Shown piece after piece: positions 1 through 10,270 of a DNA stretch of 64,000 bases. The stretch is from Prillingera fragicola (taxonomy: Eukaryota > Basidiomycota > Tremellomycetes > Trichosporonales > Trichosporonaceae), in contig BEDY01000007.1 of assembly GCA_002335605.1 (NCBI GenBank), positions 806,001 through 870,000 on the forward strand. The letters run 5' to 3'. The translations under genes and the position numbers were made by a program. The notes beneath the pieces are model-generated. The model was given only the letters and a program-made list of their open reading frames with translations. It made no database searches and was not told the DNA's origin. Positions within the stretch are counted from its first letter, which is position 1; every line of letters starts with the position of its first letter.

Positions 1-1111
1 GAGGTGGGCAACGCTATAGAGTGGGGATGCAATGCATAACTCCAGACATATGTTAGCGCTGCGCCTACTTGTCTGTAACGACTCACATTATACGTACGTT
101 CACAGTCATGAATCAGTTGACGAGGGACACTCTTGAGGGATCAAGGGCAGCGACACCACATGGCACAAGAGCCGCAATTCGTGCAGCACCGGCAGGTATC
201 GTGGTGTGCGTGGTTGCTCATGTCGGCAGCACAAGCCTTCATACTGGTGTGCGAGATCTGGGGGTAACGCTAGCAGGTAGGGTGGCACGCAGCGATAACG
301 ACTAGTGACAACGAGTAGGAGCAAACAGGCAGTTTCCCATGTTATCTCTTTGCTTTTATGCAGCAGTGGCAGGTGGTGCAAAGTCAGAAGATGAATGTCG
401 ATCTGTAGGCTGGTGTCGCTGTGATTCTCTTCCCAGGCTCGCACTGTGGCTGTGTAAGTCTGTTTGGAGAGTGGGCAGGCCTGGATCTTGAGAGGCAGAA
501 GGACGTTGTTGGAGTGCGGCAGTCTTGGGACATTCACCTGTAGACACTGGTGCTCGTGAGAACATGCTTGTTGGCGTAAGAACGTATTTGGAGTCGAATG
601 CATCTTGTGCAGGCAGACACATGCATGGGAGCGACATTTCTGGAGAAAGTCTGGCTGAAGAAGACAGCTGTTATATGAAAATTGTTATTAAATGGAAATA
701 ATTCTACGCACTTTCATTGCTCCAACTGCCTTTGTTTTTCTAGAGCGAAGTCACTGACTCAGTCCTTGTGGAAAGGACAACGTCCCCGCAGAGGGAGAGA
801 GGGAGCCATGTCCTCTCCGGCCTGAGAATGTCTGCCGAATTCCTTTTGGGTTGTGTGATCAACCTGGTGGACGGCTTGTGCTTATGCAATCGTGTGCCAT
901 AGCACAAAACCCAACACACTAGATCTCGTCAATGATGACAAGCAGACATCTGTCACTGACCCGGTTTCAACGGCTGTGACACACAGCTCAGTGTAGTTGG
1001 CCAACTGGATGCAGCTTGACAGATCTCGGCCACTGCGTGCATGATGCTGATCCTCCCTTCTAGCACAAGACACAAGTAGCATCCATTTCTCTCTACCCCA
1101 GTACATTCAGC
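1..1111. other. Intergenic, no gene recognised
   Basis: Short open frames occur on both strands but none shows a recognisable domain, a splice-extended frame or family motif. The right part is the 3' flank of the permease gene that ends at 1112. Confidence 0.5.
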
Positions 1112-3151
1112 TTAAAGAACCTCATGAATCTGACCACCCAGAGGCCTGCCAGCGTTGGGCTCCTCGTCCTCCTTAATAACCTCGGTAGGGACAGTCTCGG
1201 GCTCCCCAAAGGTGCCAAACGTGTCGTACTCGTCCACCTCACCGACGCCGGCGACGGGGAAGATCTTGCAGAGCACCGTGTACAGAATACCTGACAGGAA
1301 GAATCCGACTTGCATCGTCAGCGGGGTTGCGAGCAGTGATAGAAAAACTCACGAGGCCAGCACAGGTAGTAGACCTGCATCGCACCCTCCGGCACCGTGA
1401 CCGCGCCGACGCTCTGCAGGAACCCGGGGAAGGACGGCGCCATGCCCACTGCCCAGGCGACGGGTGCGCGCCAGTTGACGCCCTTCCAGTACCAGTAGAT
1501 CGAGTTGGACTCGTACTGCGGCTTGTCAGCTGGGTGCCAACGATGTGGTGACTCACGAGAGCGGAGAGCTTGATCTTGCGGTAGTGTACGAGCATGTAGT
1601 CAAACACCATGATGCCTGTGATGGGGCCGAGGAAGACGGCGTAGCCCGACATGACTGAGGTGTCAGCTTGGCTTTCCACAGTGGCAAGGACATACCGGCA
1701 AGGAAGGTGTTGGATCCATTCATGAGAGCCCAAGGGCACATTGCCACCGAGATGGCAAGGGTCACGTACGCGCCACGGCGGATGTTGATGTATCGCGGCC
1801 AGAGGGATGTCAGGTCGATGCCGCCGGCGATGAGGTTGCCGGGGACGTTGATGCCGTACTGCGCGAGGGTGAAACTGAGCGCTGGAAAGGTCAGATATTG
1901 CACGGTGTAGCCAATGACGACTTACCGCAGAAGAAGACGGCGGCGCGGGCACCCTTACCGCCGTTGAGCTGGATGACACGGAGCAGGTCGTAGGGGTTCC
2001 AGAGCAGACCTTCGTCGGGGTAGTACTGCACCGCGACCGAGGCACAGACAATGCCGATTAGAGCGGTGAGCGAGCCGACGAGGGGCTGGCAGATACCCAG
2101 CGACAGGAAGGGATGGCGAGGACGCGACGCGAAACGAGTATAGTCGGACTGGTTGAGAATCTGGCTTTCGTCAGCACCTCGCTCCATCCAATGCACCGAG
2201 CGACTTACACCAGCGCAGATACTGCCGAGAGAGGTCGAGATACCATACACCACAGCCCAGGCCAGCTTACTCCCCTTGGCAGGAGGAACACCGACAATCT
2301 CAAGGCCCTCGGGCCCCATGAGTGGTCCACCACCGTGTGCGCGTGCAAGCGACCAGATGAAGAGCGCAAAGGCCACAATGGTGCTGCTGGTGCCGACGAC
2401 GATCATGGGACGGTGCAGGCGCTCGGGCGGGATGAGGATCATGGGGATCGTGATTGCCGTGCTGGTTGTCAGCTGCGTCAGAGGCGGCGGACTTACAAGA
2501 GCATAAAGCACATAAAGTCCGAGCTCTCCATGTACGTGCTTGCGGGCAGCGTGTTCTTCATTGCTGGGGCTGTTAGTGGGGCCGTGAACGACTACGCACT
2601 GTAGATGCCCGGTGCCATGGACCCGATAAGGACCTTGAGGCACTGCCCGCCAAACCATCCTTGGGTGGCTGTCCAGGTGAAGCTGAGAATGATGCGGTTG
2701 ACAAGCTGAATGATCAGACAATGACCACAGCAGAGGAAGAAACTCACAGGAAAGACTGCCGCGCGCAGACCCCACACAATCCTGTTCCACATTGGGAATC
2801 CCACATGCCAGTACGCACCGACCTGACCGGTAAACACGTAGACGAGGACGATGATAAACTGAGCGCCAACAATGACGCCCATTGCCTGTCCAACGGTCAG
2901 GCCGAGACCCAGCAGCGACGCGCCGGCGGCCCATCCCGAGACGTTGACGCCGGTCGTGATCCAGAAACCGACATAGGACCAGAACCCCCAGGTGCGCCGG
3001 TGGGAGGGAAGAGGGACGTTGTCGCGGTTGAGCTGGGCGTTAGTCTGAGTGTGGCTCGAGTGCGGCTTACCCAACCGTTGCCCTCCCAGATATCCGCCTC
3101 GCCCTCGTGTTGCTTGATCTCGAGCCGTTGGGCAAAGGATTTACTGATCAT
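1112..3151 (-). CDS. NCS1-family nucleobase/allantoin-type permease, 10 exons
   Basis: Predicted 556-residue plasma-membrane symporter of the nucleobase:cation symporter-1 family (Fur4/Dal4/Fui1 type), importing uracil, allantoin, uridine or a related ring compound with a cation. Exons, high to low: 3151-3071, 3032-2748, 2705-2600, 2563-2497, 2461-2209, 2160-1926, 1881-1696, 1654-1557, 1515-1353, 1308-1112; all phases close. Visible family marks are RRTWGFWSYVGFW before the first helix, NQSDYTRFA, LWPRYINIRRG and the YAVFLGP helix, then an acidic cytoplasmic tail. Introns are 35-48 nt. The start is placed at 3151 because it gives the usual short N-terminus; an in-frame ATG at 3232 is the alternative. 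Exon 9 could also begin six bases earlier. Its upstream region is packed with TGCCCAC motifs that are also found before the hydantoinase gene. Substrate cannot be told from the sequence. Confidence 0.9.
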
Positions 3152-5661
3152 CGCGGAGATGGAAAACGCCAGTATCCTGCTCGTCTCCAAGTTGTAAGAA
3201 CTTGGGGATGCTGGGTTTGTGGCACGCTGCACTGTTCAGACATGATGTGGGCAGTGGGCTGGACGGCCTCACCCGACGACATCTCGAACGGGGTGAAGCA
3301 GCAGCATTCAATGCTTGCGACGAGGTGGGCAGTGAGGTGGGCAGCTATCGGGTGGTCAGGCGACTGCGTTGACCATGATACCGACTGCCATTGGACAACG
3401 TGCGATATCGAGTACGACTCAGGTCGTCGTAACAGCGTACGAGACGGGTGAGGTAAACAGCCGTGCCGTGGAGCTGAGCCGGACCCACTGTTTGAGTCTC
3501 GGGTGAGTATGCCCACCTTCGGAGGAGTCGTCAGACGTTGAGTCGATGCCCACACAGTCGATGTTCAGTTGTGAAAGAGGTATCGTTCGTGCTCTTGCTG
3601 ACGGTGAGATAAGAAGTGGTAGTCTTTGCTGCGGCATGGGGACGCTGTCAGAGATAGTCTAGTGGGCTTGAAGAATCCCGCTGCCAAGAGTGATAAAGGC
3701 ACCAGGAGTGATAAGAACAAGCTTTCAACACCACTTCACGGTCGCAGGAGTTGTCTACGAGCCCTGAGGAGAGAGACGGAGAAACAAGTCCATCTCCGTC
3801 ACCAGCTCGAAGTGGGCAACAGCGACTCCACAGGCCACAGGTGCAACACGCAGCAGGTGCGCAGGTCGGCTCATTTTTGTGCGCTTGCACTGCTATATCG
3901 AGCCGCCCAAGGATAGTGGGCAGGCGATACATCCCAGTTCCGACCGTGGACCTCGGCGGATAGTATTGTGGGCGGGTTGACGCTGAGGTGGTTGTGGCGG
4001 TTGCTCCTCCACGGTTGCAGCTGGCCAGCTGCGGCCCATGTGCAGAGACGAACGAGCGACCAAGCAACTGGCGTGTGCTCTGGCGCTATGAATCCCACAT
4101 CGCGTGGAGTGTACCGCTGCGCTGGGTCGTCCCAACATTCGGGGAAACTGGCAGGAAAGTTTAGTGCCCGAGCCAAAGTCTGACATGGTTCACCAATTGC
4201 CTGCTCGGTGACATTCGTACGCGCCTCATCTTACCTCACATGGCCTCGCACCGGCTAGACTTGATCTGCAGCAGCCCGCAGACCGGCGAGTAGCATACCC
4301 GACAAGGATCTGTTACAAGCTTCGAGCTGCGAGCATTGCTGCGTTACACCCAGCCAGTGCAAAGCCACAGTAAAGCTAATCTTCAACACGAACGATTACA
4401 TTACTCATTACCCTTGTCTTTGTTAACAATGCCGAACGTCGTTTAACCATGCCGCGCCGAAGCATCACCCAAGTTCCTACCAGGACCCCTTGGCAGCAGC
4501 GAGGGAGCCCAGTGTCCGCGTGCCGGCATCCAGCAGGGCAATTCCGCGGTCCCTGTATCGCCTCTCCTCTGCACGAGGGCATGAAACCTCTGCAGACGTC
4601 GTACTCTTGTGCAGGACGCCTTGCCGAGTAATGACTCCAGCTGTAGTGACATCCCAGCGGCCTTGGCCGCTATTGACCGCCTTGTATGCTAGCCGGAGTA
4701 CCGGTGCTCCTACATCGATTACCGACCTCTGAGCTGTGCCCTTGCAATCCGGCCAGTGGCCAGTGACCAGCGGCAGTGCGACCATCCCTGTACGTGCAAT
4801 GGTAGTGTGAAGCGAGCCCATTGTTGAACAACGCAGCAGTAATGCTGACACAAGAGAGGCGGCTTTCAAACGCCGGAGCATGGCTTCCCGCGATAGTGAA
4901 ACCGCTTGTACAGACTCGCTGTGGACAAGAACGTACGCACGCTTTCGGGCTGTACGGAGAAACAACAGGACGGCGGGACGATGCATGGCGCGTGCAGCTG
5001 CAAAATGCCATCTAGTGGTGGCTTGAGCATGTGGACGGGCCCTGGTTGATCGACAGATGCGTGCTGCTTGTGTTTACTAGGCTTTGCAGCTATGCAACAC
5101 GAGCTCATCGCTCCTGCACCGCTCTGGCGTGCAAGAGACCCTAGATGCAAGCGAAGCAGCCAACAAGTGGACAACAGTCGGATAACCACTGGTCAGTCGC
5201 TCGTAGTCAACGCGGCGTTTGATCAACAAAGTCGCGCAATCGACACCCCCTGCTCACGCATGCACCACTCTTTGTGCGTGTCATCTATATTCATATCGGC
5301 CGCCCCCTCAGAGGACGCAGCGACACCGCTCGGAGCGAGGACAAAGCTATCGCAATCGAGCCTGCAGGTGCCGCCAGACCCCTTGCCTCTCCCTGCATGC
5401 TTGTATGCAGCTCTGCTGCAGCGCTTCACAGGGGGAGTAAAAGGTGGTCTTTTCAGTAGTTGTATCGAGTCGTGTCGCTCGCCACTCAAGGTGGTGTATT
5501 ATTATCAGGTCGGAAGGCACGGTGAGGGCCAGCCCTGCGCATGTCGTGTCGTTACTTGGTGGTTGGAGGTTCTGGCGCAATGTCCATGGGACGTCTATGT
5601 GTGCTCGTGGCGCTGGAGGATGTCGACGCACGCGCTTGTGGGAAAGAAGAGAAGACAACCC
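3152..5661. other. Long intergenic stretch, no gene supported
   Basis: About 2.5 kb between the permease start and the next minus-strand gene. Open frames of up to about 170 codons exist (for example 4477-4986 minus), but none shows a domain, signal peptide followed by a plausible mature protein, or splice-extended frame. The part nearest the permease holds the TGCCCAC motif cluster listed separately. Confidence 0.45.
3247..3922. promoter_or_regulatory. Cluster of seven TGCCCAC/GTGGGCA motifs upstream of the permease
   Basis: GTGGGCA occurs at 3247-3253, 3325-3331, 3337-3343, 3812-3818 and 3916-3922, and its complement TGCCCAC at 3510-3516 and 3547-3553. A given 7-mer is expected about 0.1 times in this length counting both strands, so the density is far above chance. 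The same word recurs five times before the hydantoinase start. A transcription-factor site is inferred; the factor is unknown. Confidence 0.55.
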
Positions 5662-6251
5662 CTAGTGGAGGTTGGGGCTCGAGGCGGCCCACGACGGCTC
5701 GCCGAGTCGGCGCATGTCTGGGCGGGCGTCCATGCTCAGGCGGTGCGAGTGCGAGGCCGCGGCGTCGGCGCTGGTGGCGCTGTAGGTTGTCAGTATCTAG
5801 TTGTGTTGCCACCGGTGGCAATGCTCGGCGCGGTGGCGATGCGGCGCGGTGCGAACAACGGCCCACGCCACGCTTCACGAGCTGTCGCCACTCGACTGCC
5901 GACTCACTTTGGTCCAGCGCCATGCAGCGACGCCATCTCGTTGCGGTTACGCTTCCGCTCCGCGGCGCGCGTAGCGTTCATCTCGAGCCAGGGCCCGACG
6001 ACCTTGCGGCGCATCTTCTCCTTGAGACCCGGGTTGGGGTTGAGGAGGCAGTCGGCGACAAACGCGGCGTGCACCTCTTCGGCGGTGGGGGCCTTGTGGC
6101 TCGCGATGGGATGGGGGTGGGGCAGGTGCGAGACGGAGGCTGCTGCACCAGAGTTTTGGCGGCGCCACCAGTTGCTGTTGTTGGAGGCGGCCGAGGCGGT
6201 GGAGCCAGAGCTGTGGATCGAGCCCTTGCGGTTGGCAGCGACCGAGGACAT
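5662..6251 (-). CDS. Small Ser-rich basic protein, unknown function, 2 exons
   Basis: Predicted 153 residues. Exon 1 is 6251-5908 and exon 2 is 5779-5662, joined across a 128-nt GTGAGT...CTACAG intron with exact phase (two bases plus one). The first 50 residues are Ser/Ala/Asn-rich; the middle carries a charged helix-like block (LKEKMRRKVVGPWLEMNATR); the tail ends SWAASSPNLH. A C-terminus of the type SW-x-SSPNLH is often seen in short fungal proteins of unknown role, which supports the splice model, but I cannot name the family. No signal peptide or membrane segment. The region upstream carries two short CAG tracts that may lie in its 5' leader. Confidence 0.6.
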
Positions 6252-6388
6252 TGTGAGTGGTGTGGTTGGGTTGTAGTCTGTAGTTGGAGGTTGTGATGAG
6301 GATGTAGAGATGTCAAGTTTGTGTTAGCAGTTAGCTGTCGTTTGCAGCAATGGTACTCGGCGTCTGCGTGTGAAAGAGGGCTCCTGTT

Positions 6389-6412
6389 AGCAGCAGCAGC
6401 AGCAGCAGCAGT
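6389..6412. repeat. (AGC)8 trinucleotide tract
   Basis: Eight consecutive AGC units; a second shorter tract of about five CAG units is at 6505-6520. Both lie upstream of the minus-strand gene starting at 6251, outside any supported coding frame. Confidence 0.9.
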
Positions 6413-7092
6413 AGCATGCCTGGAATAGAAGGAGAGTAGTCGAGAGTGATCGAGATTGCGGCATTGGGGGGTGAATTGTCTTGTCCAGCCAGTGGTCACG
6501 GCGTGCAGCAGCAGCAGCAGTCACATGCATGTCAGGTACTCTCTCGCTCTCAAGGGGTTAGGCTTGTTCAACACTGGCAGCGTAGTCCAGCTCCAGTGCA
6601 TGGCAGTTGAACGTCCAGGGCCCAGGGGCAAGAACCACGCAGGAGCTGCACGATCAACGACACCATTTACACGGTAATTAACATCTGCTGCCAGCATCCT
6701 CTGCTCCCCCTGACACTCCTCACTGCTGTCCAGGGCTCCCTCTACTGCCCTTCGGAACTGAGGCCTGTTTATCGGGTCGGCTCTGCTACCAGCCCCTCTC
6801 CTCGTGGGCGAGTACGTCAGCCCGGAGATTGCGGCGACTGTACTCCAGGGCATCTGCAACTTTCCAGCTCCAAGATCCAGCAGAGGTACAGCCTCCCAAC
6901 CTACCATCAATAATGAATGCATCTCTCGCCTCCTCGACGCCTCTCTCCCTGTACAACTACTTAGTCCTATTCAATTAACATGGTACTGTTTGAGATCCAA
7001 CACAATGTCTCCGCACTCGTTCATGCCAGTAGAAAAAAAATTACTGCATAGCCCTGCTTGACGAGGGCCTCGCACCTGCTCTTCCGCTGCTG

Positions 7093-7142
7093 CTGCTGTG
7101 GTGCACTGCCGGCGACGATGCTGCTGTGGTGCATTGCCGGCG
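7093..7142. repeat. Two-copy direct repeat, 22 bp, period 28
   Basis: The 22-mer at 7093-7114 recurs at 7121-7142 with one C/T difference. The unit starts CTGCTGTGGTGCA and ends TGCCGGCG. It sits in the 3' flank of the acyl-CoA oxidase gene; no function is evident. Confidence 0.85.
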
Positions 7143-7427
7143 TGGAAAAAAAGGTTCACAACCAACGTAAGCCAGGATCCCATTCCCCGCTCCGCACAAG
7201 GCACTCTGGCCACTGTAGCAAACATGCATGCTCCGTCCTGCTCCTGCAGGCCCAACAGGTCCGAGATGCCCCGCACGACGTAACATGCAGCATGGACCCA
7301 CGCGAGGTGGCTGACTTTGGTCGTCATTGCGGGGCAACGCGTTCCTACCCCGTGTCTCTGTCATTGTGGTCACATACACGAAATACAATGGAGCCTACAC
7401 ACAGCTGCACCAACTCTAGCGTCTTAG

Positions 7428-9317
7428 CTACAGCTTTGCGGAAACAAGCTCGCCGTGGTTGTCATACTCGTTGTAGCGCTCCCAGTCAATCGCAATGGGC
7501 GCATACAGCAGTTCCTCCGGGATGCCAAACCCGTCCACGAGAGGGATAGCGTCCGGGGCAAGCTCGGCGACGGCGGCAGACAGGCGCCCCTCGACCTCCG
7601 CGGCCAGGTCGGCGGGCACGAGCTTGTGCGTGACGAGATACCCCAGCTCGCGCTCGACGAGGTACAGGCCGTGGACGGTTGCGATCTTTGCGAGAATCTT
7701 GCGCGTCGCCGCGTCGCCCGCCTTGTCGAGCTGCACGACCAGCTCGTCCATGCAGAGCCGCTCGCCGTAGGCCGTCGCTGCGCGCTGGATCGCGGGCGAC
7801 TCCTCCCCCATCCATACCTCGAACAGGGGGCGTTTCTCCTTGCCGAGCTTTTGGGCGAGGGCGGCGCCGAGCTCGGCGAGCGTCGTGTGTGAGAACGCGC
7901 GGACGAGCTCGGCCAGCACGTGTGGGTCGGAGAGGTCGCCCGAGGCTGCGGACCCCTTGGGGAGCTTGACCTTGCCGGCCTCGACACCCGCAAGGAGCTC
8001 TTTGGCGACTTTTTGCATCAGGACAGAGTTGTCGCCCTCGGCCGTGATGCCCGCGTGCGCAAACGTGATGGTGCTGGCGAGACGCGACGCGGCGAGGTAG
8101 CCCTGGCCTCCGCAGCGCTCGCGGCAGATGGAGCCGGCGCGCTCGGCGTGCCACGTGACGAGAGGCTTGATGCAGCAGACCTTGCGGACGACGTCCTCGG
8201 GGTCCGACGCCGGGTTGGCCCAGATCGCCTTGACATAGTTCATGCCCATGTTGAGCGCGTAGGTGCGGGCGAGAATGGGAATGAGGGCCCGCTGCTGCAG
8301 CTGGTACGAGAGGATCGGCGTGTCGGACAGACCCTTGGGGCCGACAGTGAGACGGGTGGCGGCGTAGCGGATCGCAATGGTGAGCGACGACTTGGCCGAG
8401 CTCAGGGTCATGGCAGCAATGCACAGGCGGCCAGAGAGAAGCTGGTCGGCGACCTTGATGAAGCGGCCGCGGCGAGAGTTGATCTTGGAAGAAAACTTGC
8501 CACTTGCGTCGACGTCCGAGTGACGGTTGAGGAGGTTTTCACGCGGGATGCGCACAGAGTGGAAGGCGAGGAGAGCATTGTCCACACCGTCCAGGCCCTG
8601 CTTGCGGCCCATGTCACGGATAGTGACACCGGGGAGAACCTTGAGGTTCTTGTCGCGGATAGGGACGAGGAGCGCGTGGACACCTTCCTCCTTGCCGTTG
8701 ACGTTGAGCTGGGCAAAGACGACGCAGTAGCGGGCGTGAATCGCGCCATTACTGATCCAGTACTTTTGACTCTTGGGAGTTGGCGAATTGACAACAAACT
8801 CGGACGTCTTCGAGTCGTAGACCGCCGTAGTCTCCATCTCGATCGCATTGTTGCCGTACCCGAGCTCGGTGAGGCCAAAGCATCCCGTCGAGTCAAGGCG
8901 GTCAATCTCCGGGATCAGGTGGCGATGGCGTTCAGTGCCGAGTTTGAGCACGGTACCGCCAAACAGGTTGAAGTGGACAGTCATCTTGGTGGTTCCTCCC
9001 GGGTCGACCATGCCGAGGCATTCGTGCGCGGCAAAGATGTTGAGCGGGTTGCGCTCAAAGTCGAGGACCGAGATGAACCCCTGGCGCGTGACGGCCTGGA
9101 GACGCGCAAAGGCGCGGTCGCGCTCCTCGGTGAGGGGAATGTCGAAGCGCGGCACAAAGAGGTCGCGGTTGCTGGCCATGTACTGCTTGAACTTTGCGCG
9201 GTTCTCGCGGTTGTCTGGGTCGAGAATCTTGTTGAGAGCCTCGGGGGAGAAGGAGGGAGGGGGGTCGTTGCCGTGGCGGCTGGAGAAGGCCGAGGCCGAG
9301 CGCTTTGCGTGGGCCAT
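7428..9317 (-). CDS. Peroxisomal acyl-CoA oxidase, single exon
   Basis: 629-residue flavoenzyme that oxidises acyl-CoA to trans-2-enoyl-CoA with release of hydrogen peroxide, the first step of peroxisomal beta-oxidation. The FAD/substrate motif [20 protein letters not shown] (about residues 146-165) and [20 protein letters not shown] (about 185-204) are the classic acyl-CoA oxidase signatures. CGGQGY (402-407) precedes GITAEGDN, where Glu427 is the expected catalytic base. The protein ends AKL, a type 1 peroxisomal targeting signal. Length is slightly short of the usual 650-700 residues, mostly in the C-terminal domain. No intron is needed, unlike most neighbours. The MaoC-type hydratase at 18.9 kb, also with a targeting tripeptide, would act on its product. 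Confidence 0.93.
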   Translation of the reverse strand: MAHAKRSASAFSSRHGNDPPPSFSPEALNKILDPDNRENRAKFKQYMASNRDLFVPRFDIPLTEERDRAFARLQAVTRQGFISVLDFERNPLNIFAAHECLGMVDPGGTTKMTVHFNLFGGTVLKLGTERHRHLIPEIDRLDSTGCFGLTELGYGNNAIEMETTAVYDSKTSEFVVNSPTPKSQKYWISNGAIHARYCVVFAQLNVNGKEEGVHALLVPIRDKNLKVLPGVTIRDMGRKQGLDGVDNALLAFHSVRIPRENLLNRHSDVDASGKFSSKINSRRGRFIKVADQLLSGRLCIAAMTLSSAKSSLTIAIRYAATRLTVGPKGLSDTPILSYQLQQRALIPILARTYALNMGMNYVKAIWANPASDPEDVVRKVCCIKPLVTWHAERAGSICRERCGGQGYLAASRLASTITFAHAGITAEGDNSVLMQKVAKELLAGVEAGKVKLPKGSAASGDLSDPHVLAELVRAFSHTTLAELGAALAQKLGKEKRPLFEVWMGEESPAIQRAATAYGERLCMDELVVQLDKAGDAATRKILAKIATVHGLYLVERELGYLVTHKLVPADLAAEVEGRLSAAVAELAPDAIPLVDGFGIPEELLYAPIAIDWERYNEYDNHGELVSAKL

Positions 9318-10270
9318 GCTGGGCTATGCAGTGGGGTTGATGGTAGTGGGACAGAAGAAGAGATCTGTGAGACGACGCGAGTTGTGAGAAGATGCAGATG
9401 TAGATGTGTCGCATGAGGTCATGAGGCCGGTCACACTGTGTTTAGTAGCCGGAGCGGGAGCAAATATGGCCGTATTAACCGGACCGACCGGCAGTGAGCA
9501 ACAGCCAAACAACGACGAGCAGACCGTCTGCGTCGGGTCCATGCATCCTGCAAGTCTTCAAGCCGGGAGTCAGCTAGATCATGTCACTGCTTTGCATGCT
9601 TGTGACAACCAGACTGGACGTTGAACGAGTGGACATGGCTCACGACGCCTGTTAGGTTTCCATCAGCAACGAGTGACAGGAACAGGAACTGGATGCCAGC
9701 AACAAGGTGGGTCGATCAACTGCTGCGTTTGCAGCGTCATCCTCGGACATCAGTGTCCCTGTTGGGTAGAAGAGGTAGATGAAGATGTTGATAGCAGTGG
9801 CTGGTGACTCGAGTATTCCAACATGATGATGAGGTGAACGCTCAGTATCAAAGTCGAGTCTTGTTGTGCTGTTCCCTTATCGGCCTCCGTAATCTTTGGG
9901 GCAGCTGCTCGTCCCCCCCAATCCTGGCGACTTCGAAGAGTACAACCTACGGCACATGGCCCATCCGCTGTCACCACACGGCAGACACATCCACTGCCCA
10001 CCGCCACCGCTGTTGCCCACCTCGATGGCACGGAGATACAGCTCCGTCTCCGTGTGTCTGTCCCGTTGCCCACCTCGGCCCCGTCCGGCCGGCTGTTGCT
10101 GTTGCCCACCTCTCGACTCTCTCCACTCTCTCTGTGCAGCAGCAGCACCCATATGACTTACCATGGCCTGCACAGAATCTCAGCATTGCCCACCTTTGGT
10201 TGTCTAACCACGGCCCATATCAACGTGCTAACACCACGCTCATCTTGTACCATCACCCACATCACTCACA
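9318..10270. other. Divergent intergenic region between acyl-CoA oxidase and hydantoinase
   Basis: Both flanking genes start here and are transcribed away from each other. No coding frame is supported. The 280 bp nearest the hydantoinase holds five TGCCCACC copies, listed separately. Confidence 0.6.
9995..10194. promoter_or_regulatory. Five TGCCCACC motifs upstream of the hydantoinase gene
   Basis: TGCCCACC occurs at 9995-10002, 10014-10021, 10067-10074, 10103-10110 and 10187-10194, all in the same orientation; the middle three read GTTGCCCACCTC or a near match. The last copy is 77 bp before the ATG at 10271. The seven-base core is the word repeated upstream of the permease at 3151. A shared activator or repressor site is inferred. 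Confidence 0.6.

Larger units (their letters stand above)
6252..7427. other. Intergenic region with CAG tracts and a short tandem repeat
   Basis: No gene is supported between the 5662-6251 gene and the acyl-CoA oxidase stop. It holds two AGC/CAG tracts and a 28-bp-period duplication, listed separately. Confidence 0.5.

Noticed and set aside
5068..6296. Long plus frames of 402 and 251 codons
   Set aside because: They overlap the minus-strand gene 5662-6251, whose splice phase and ending are more convincing; neither plus frame has recognisable content.
7920..9416. 498-codon plus frame opposite the acyl-CoA oxidase
   Set aside because: Antisense shadow of a gene with full family motifs; same codon-bias explanation.
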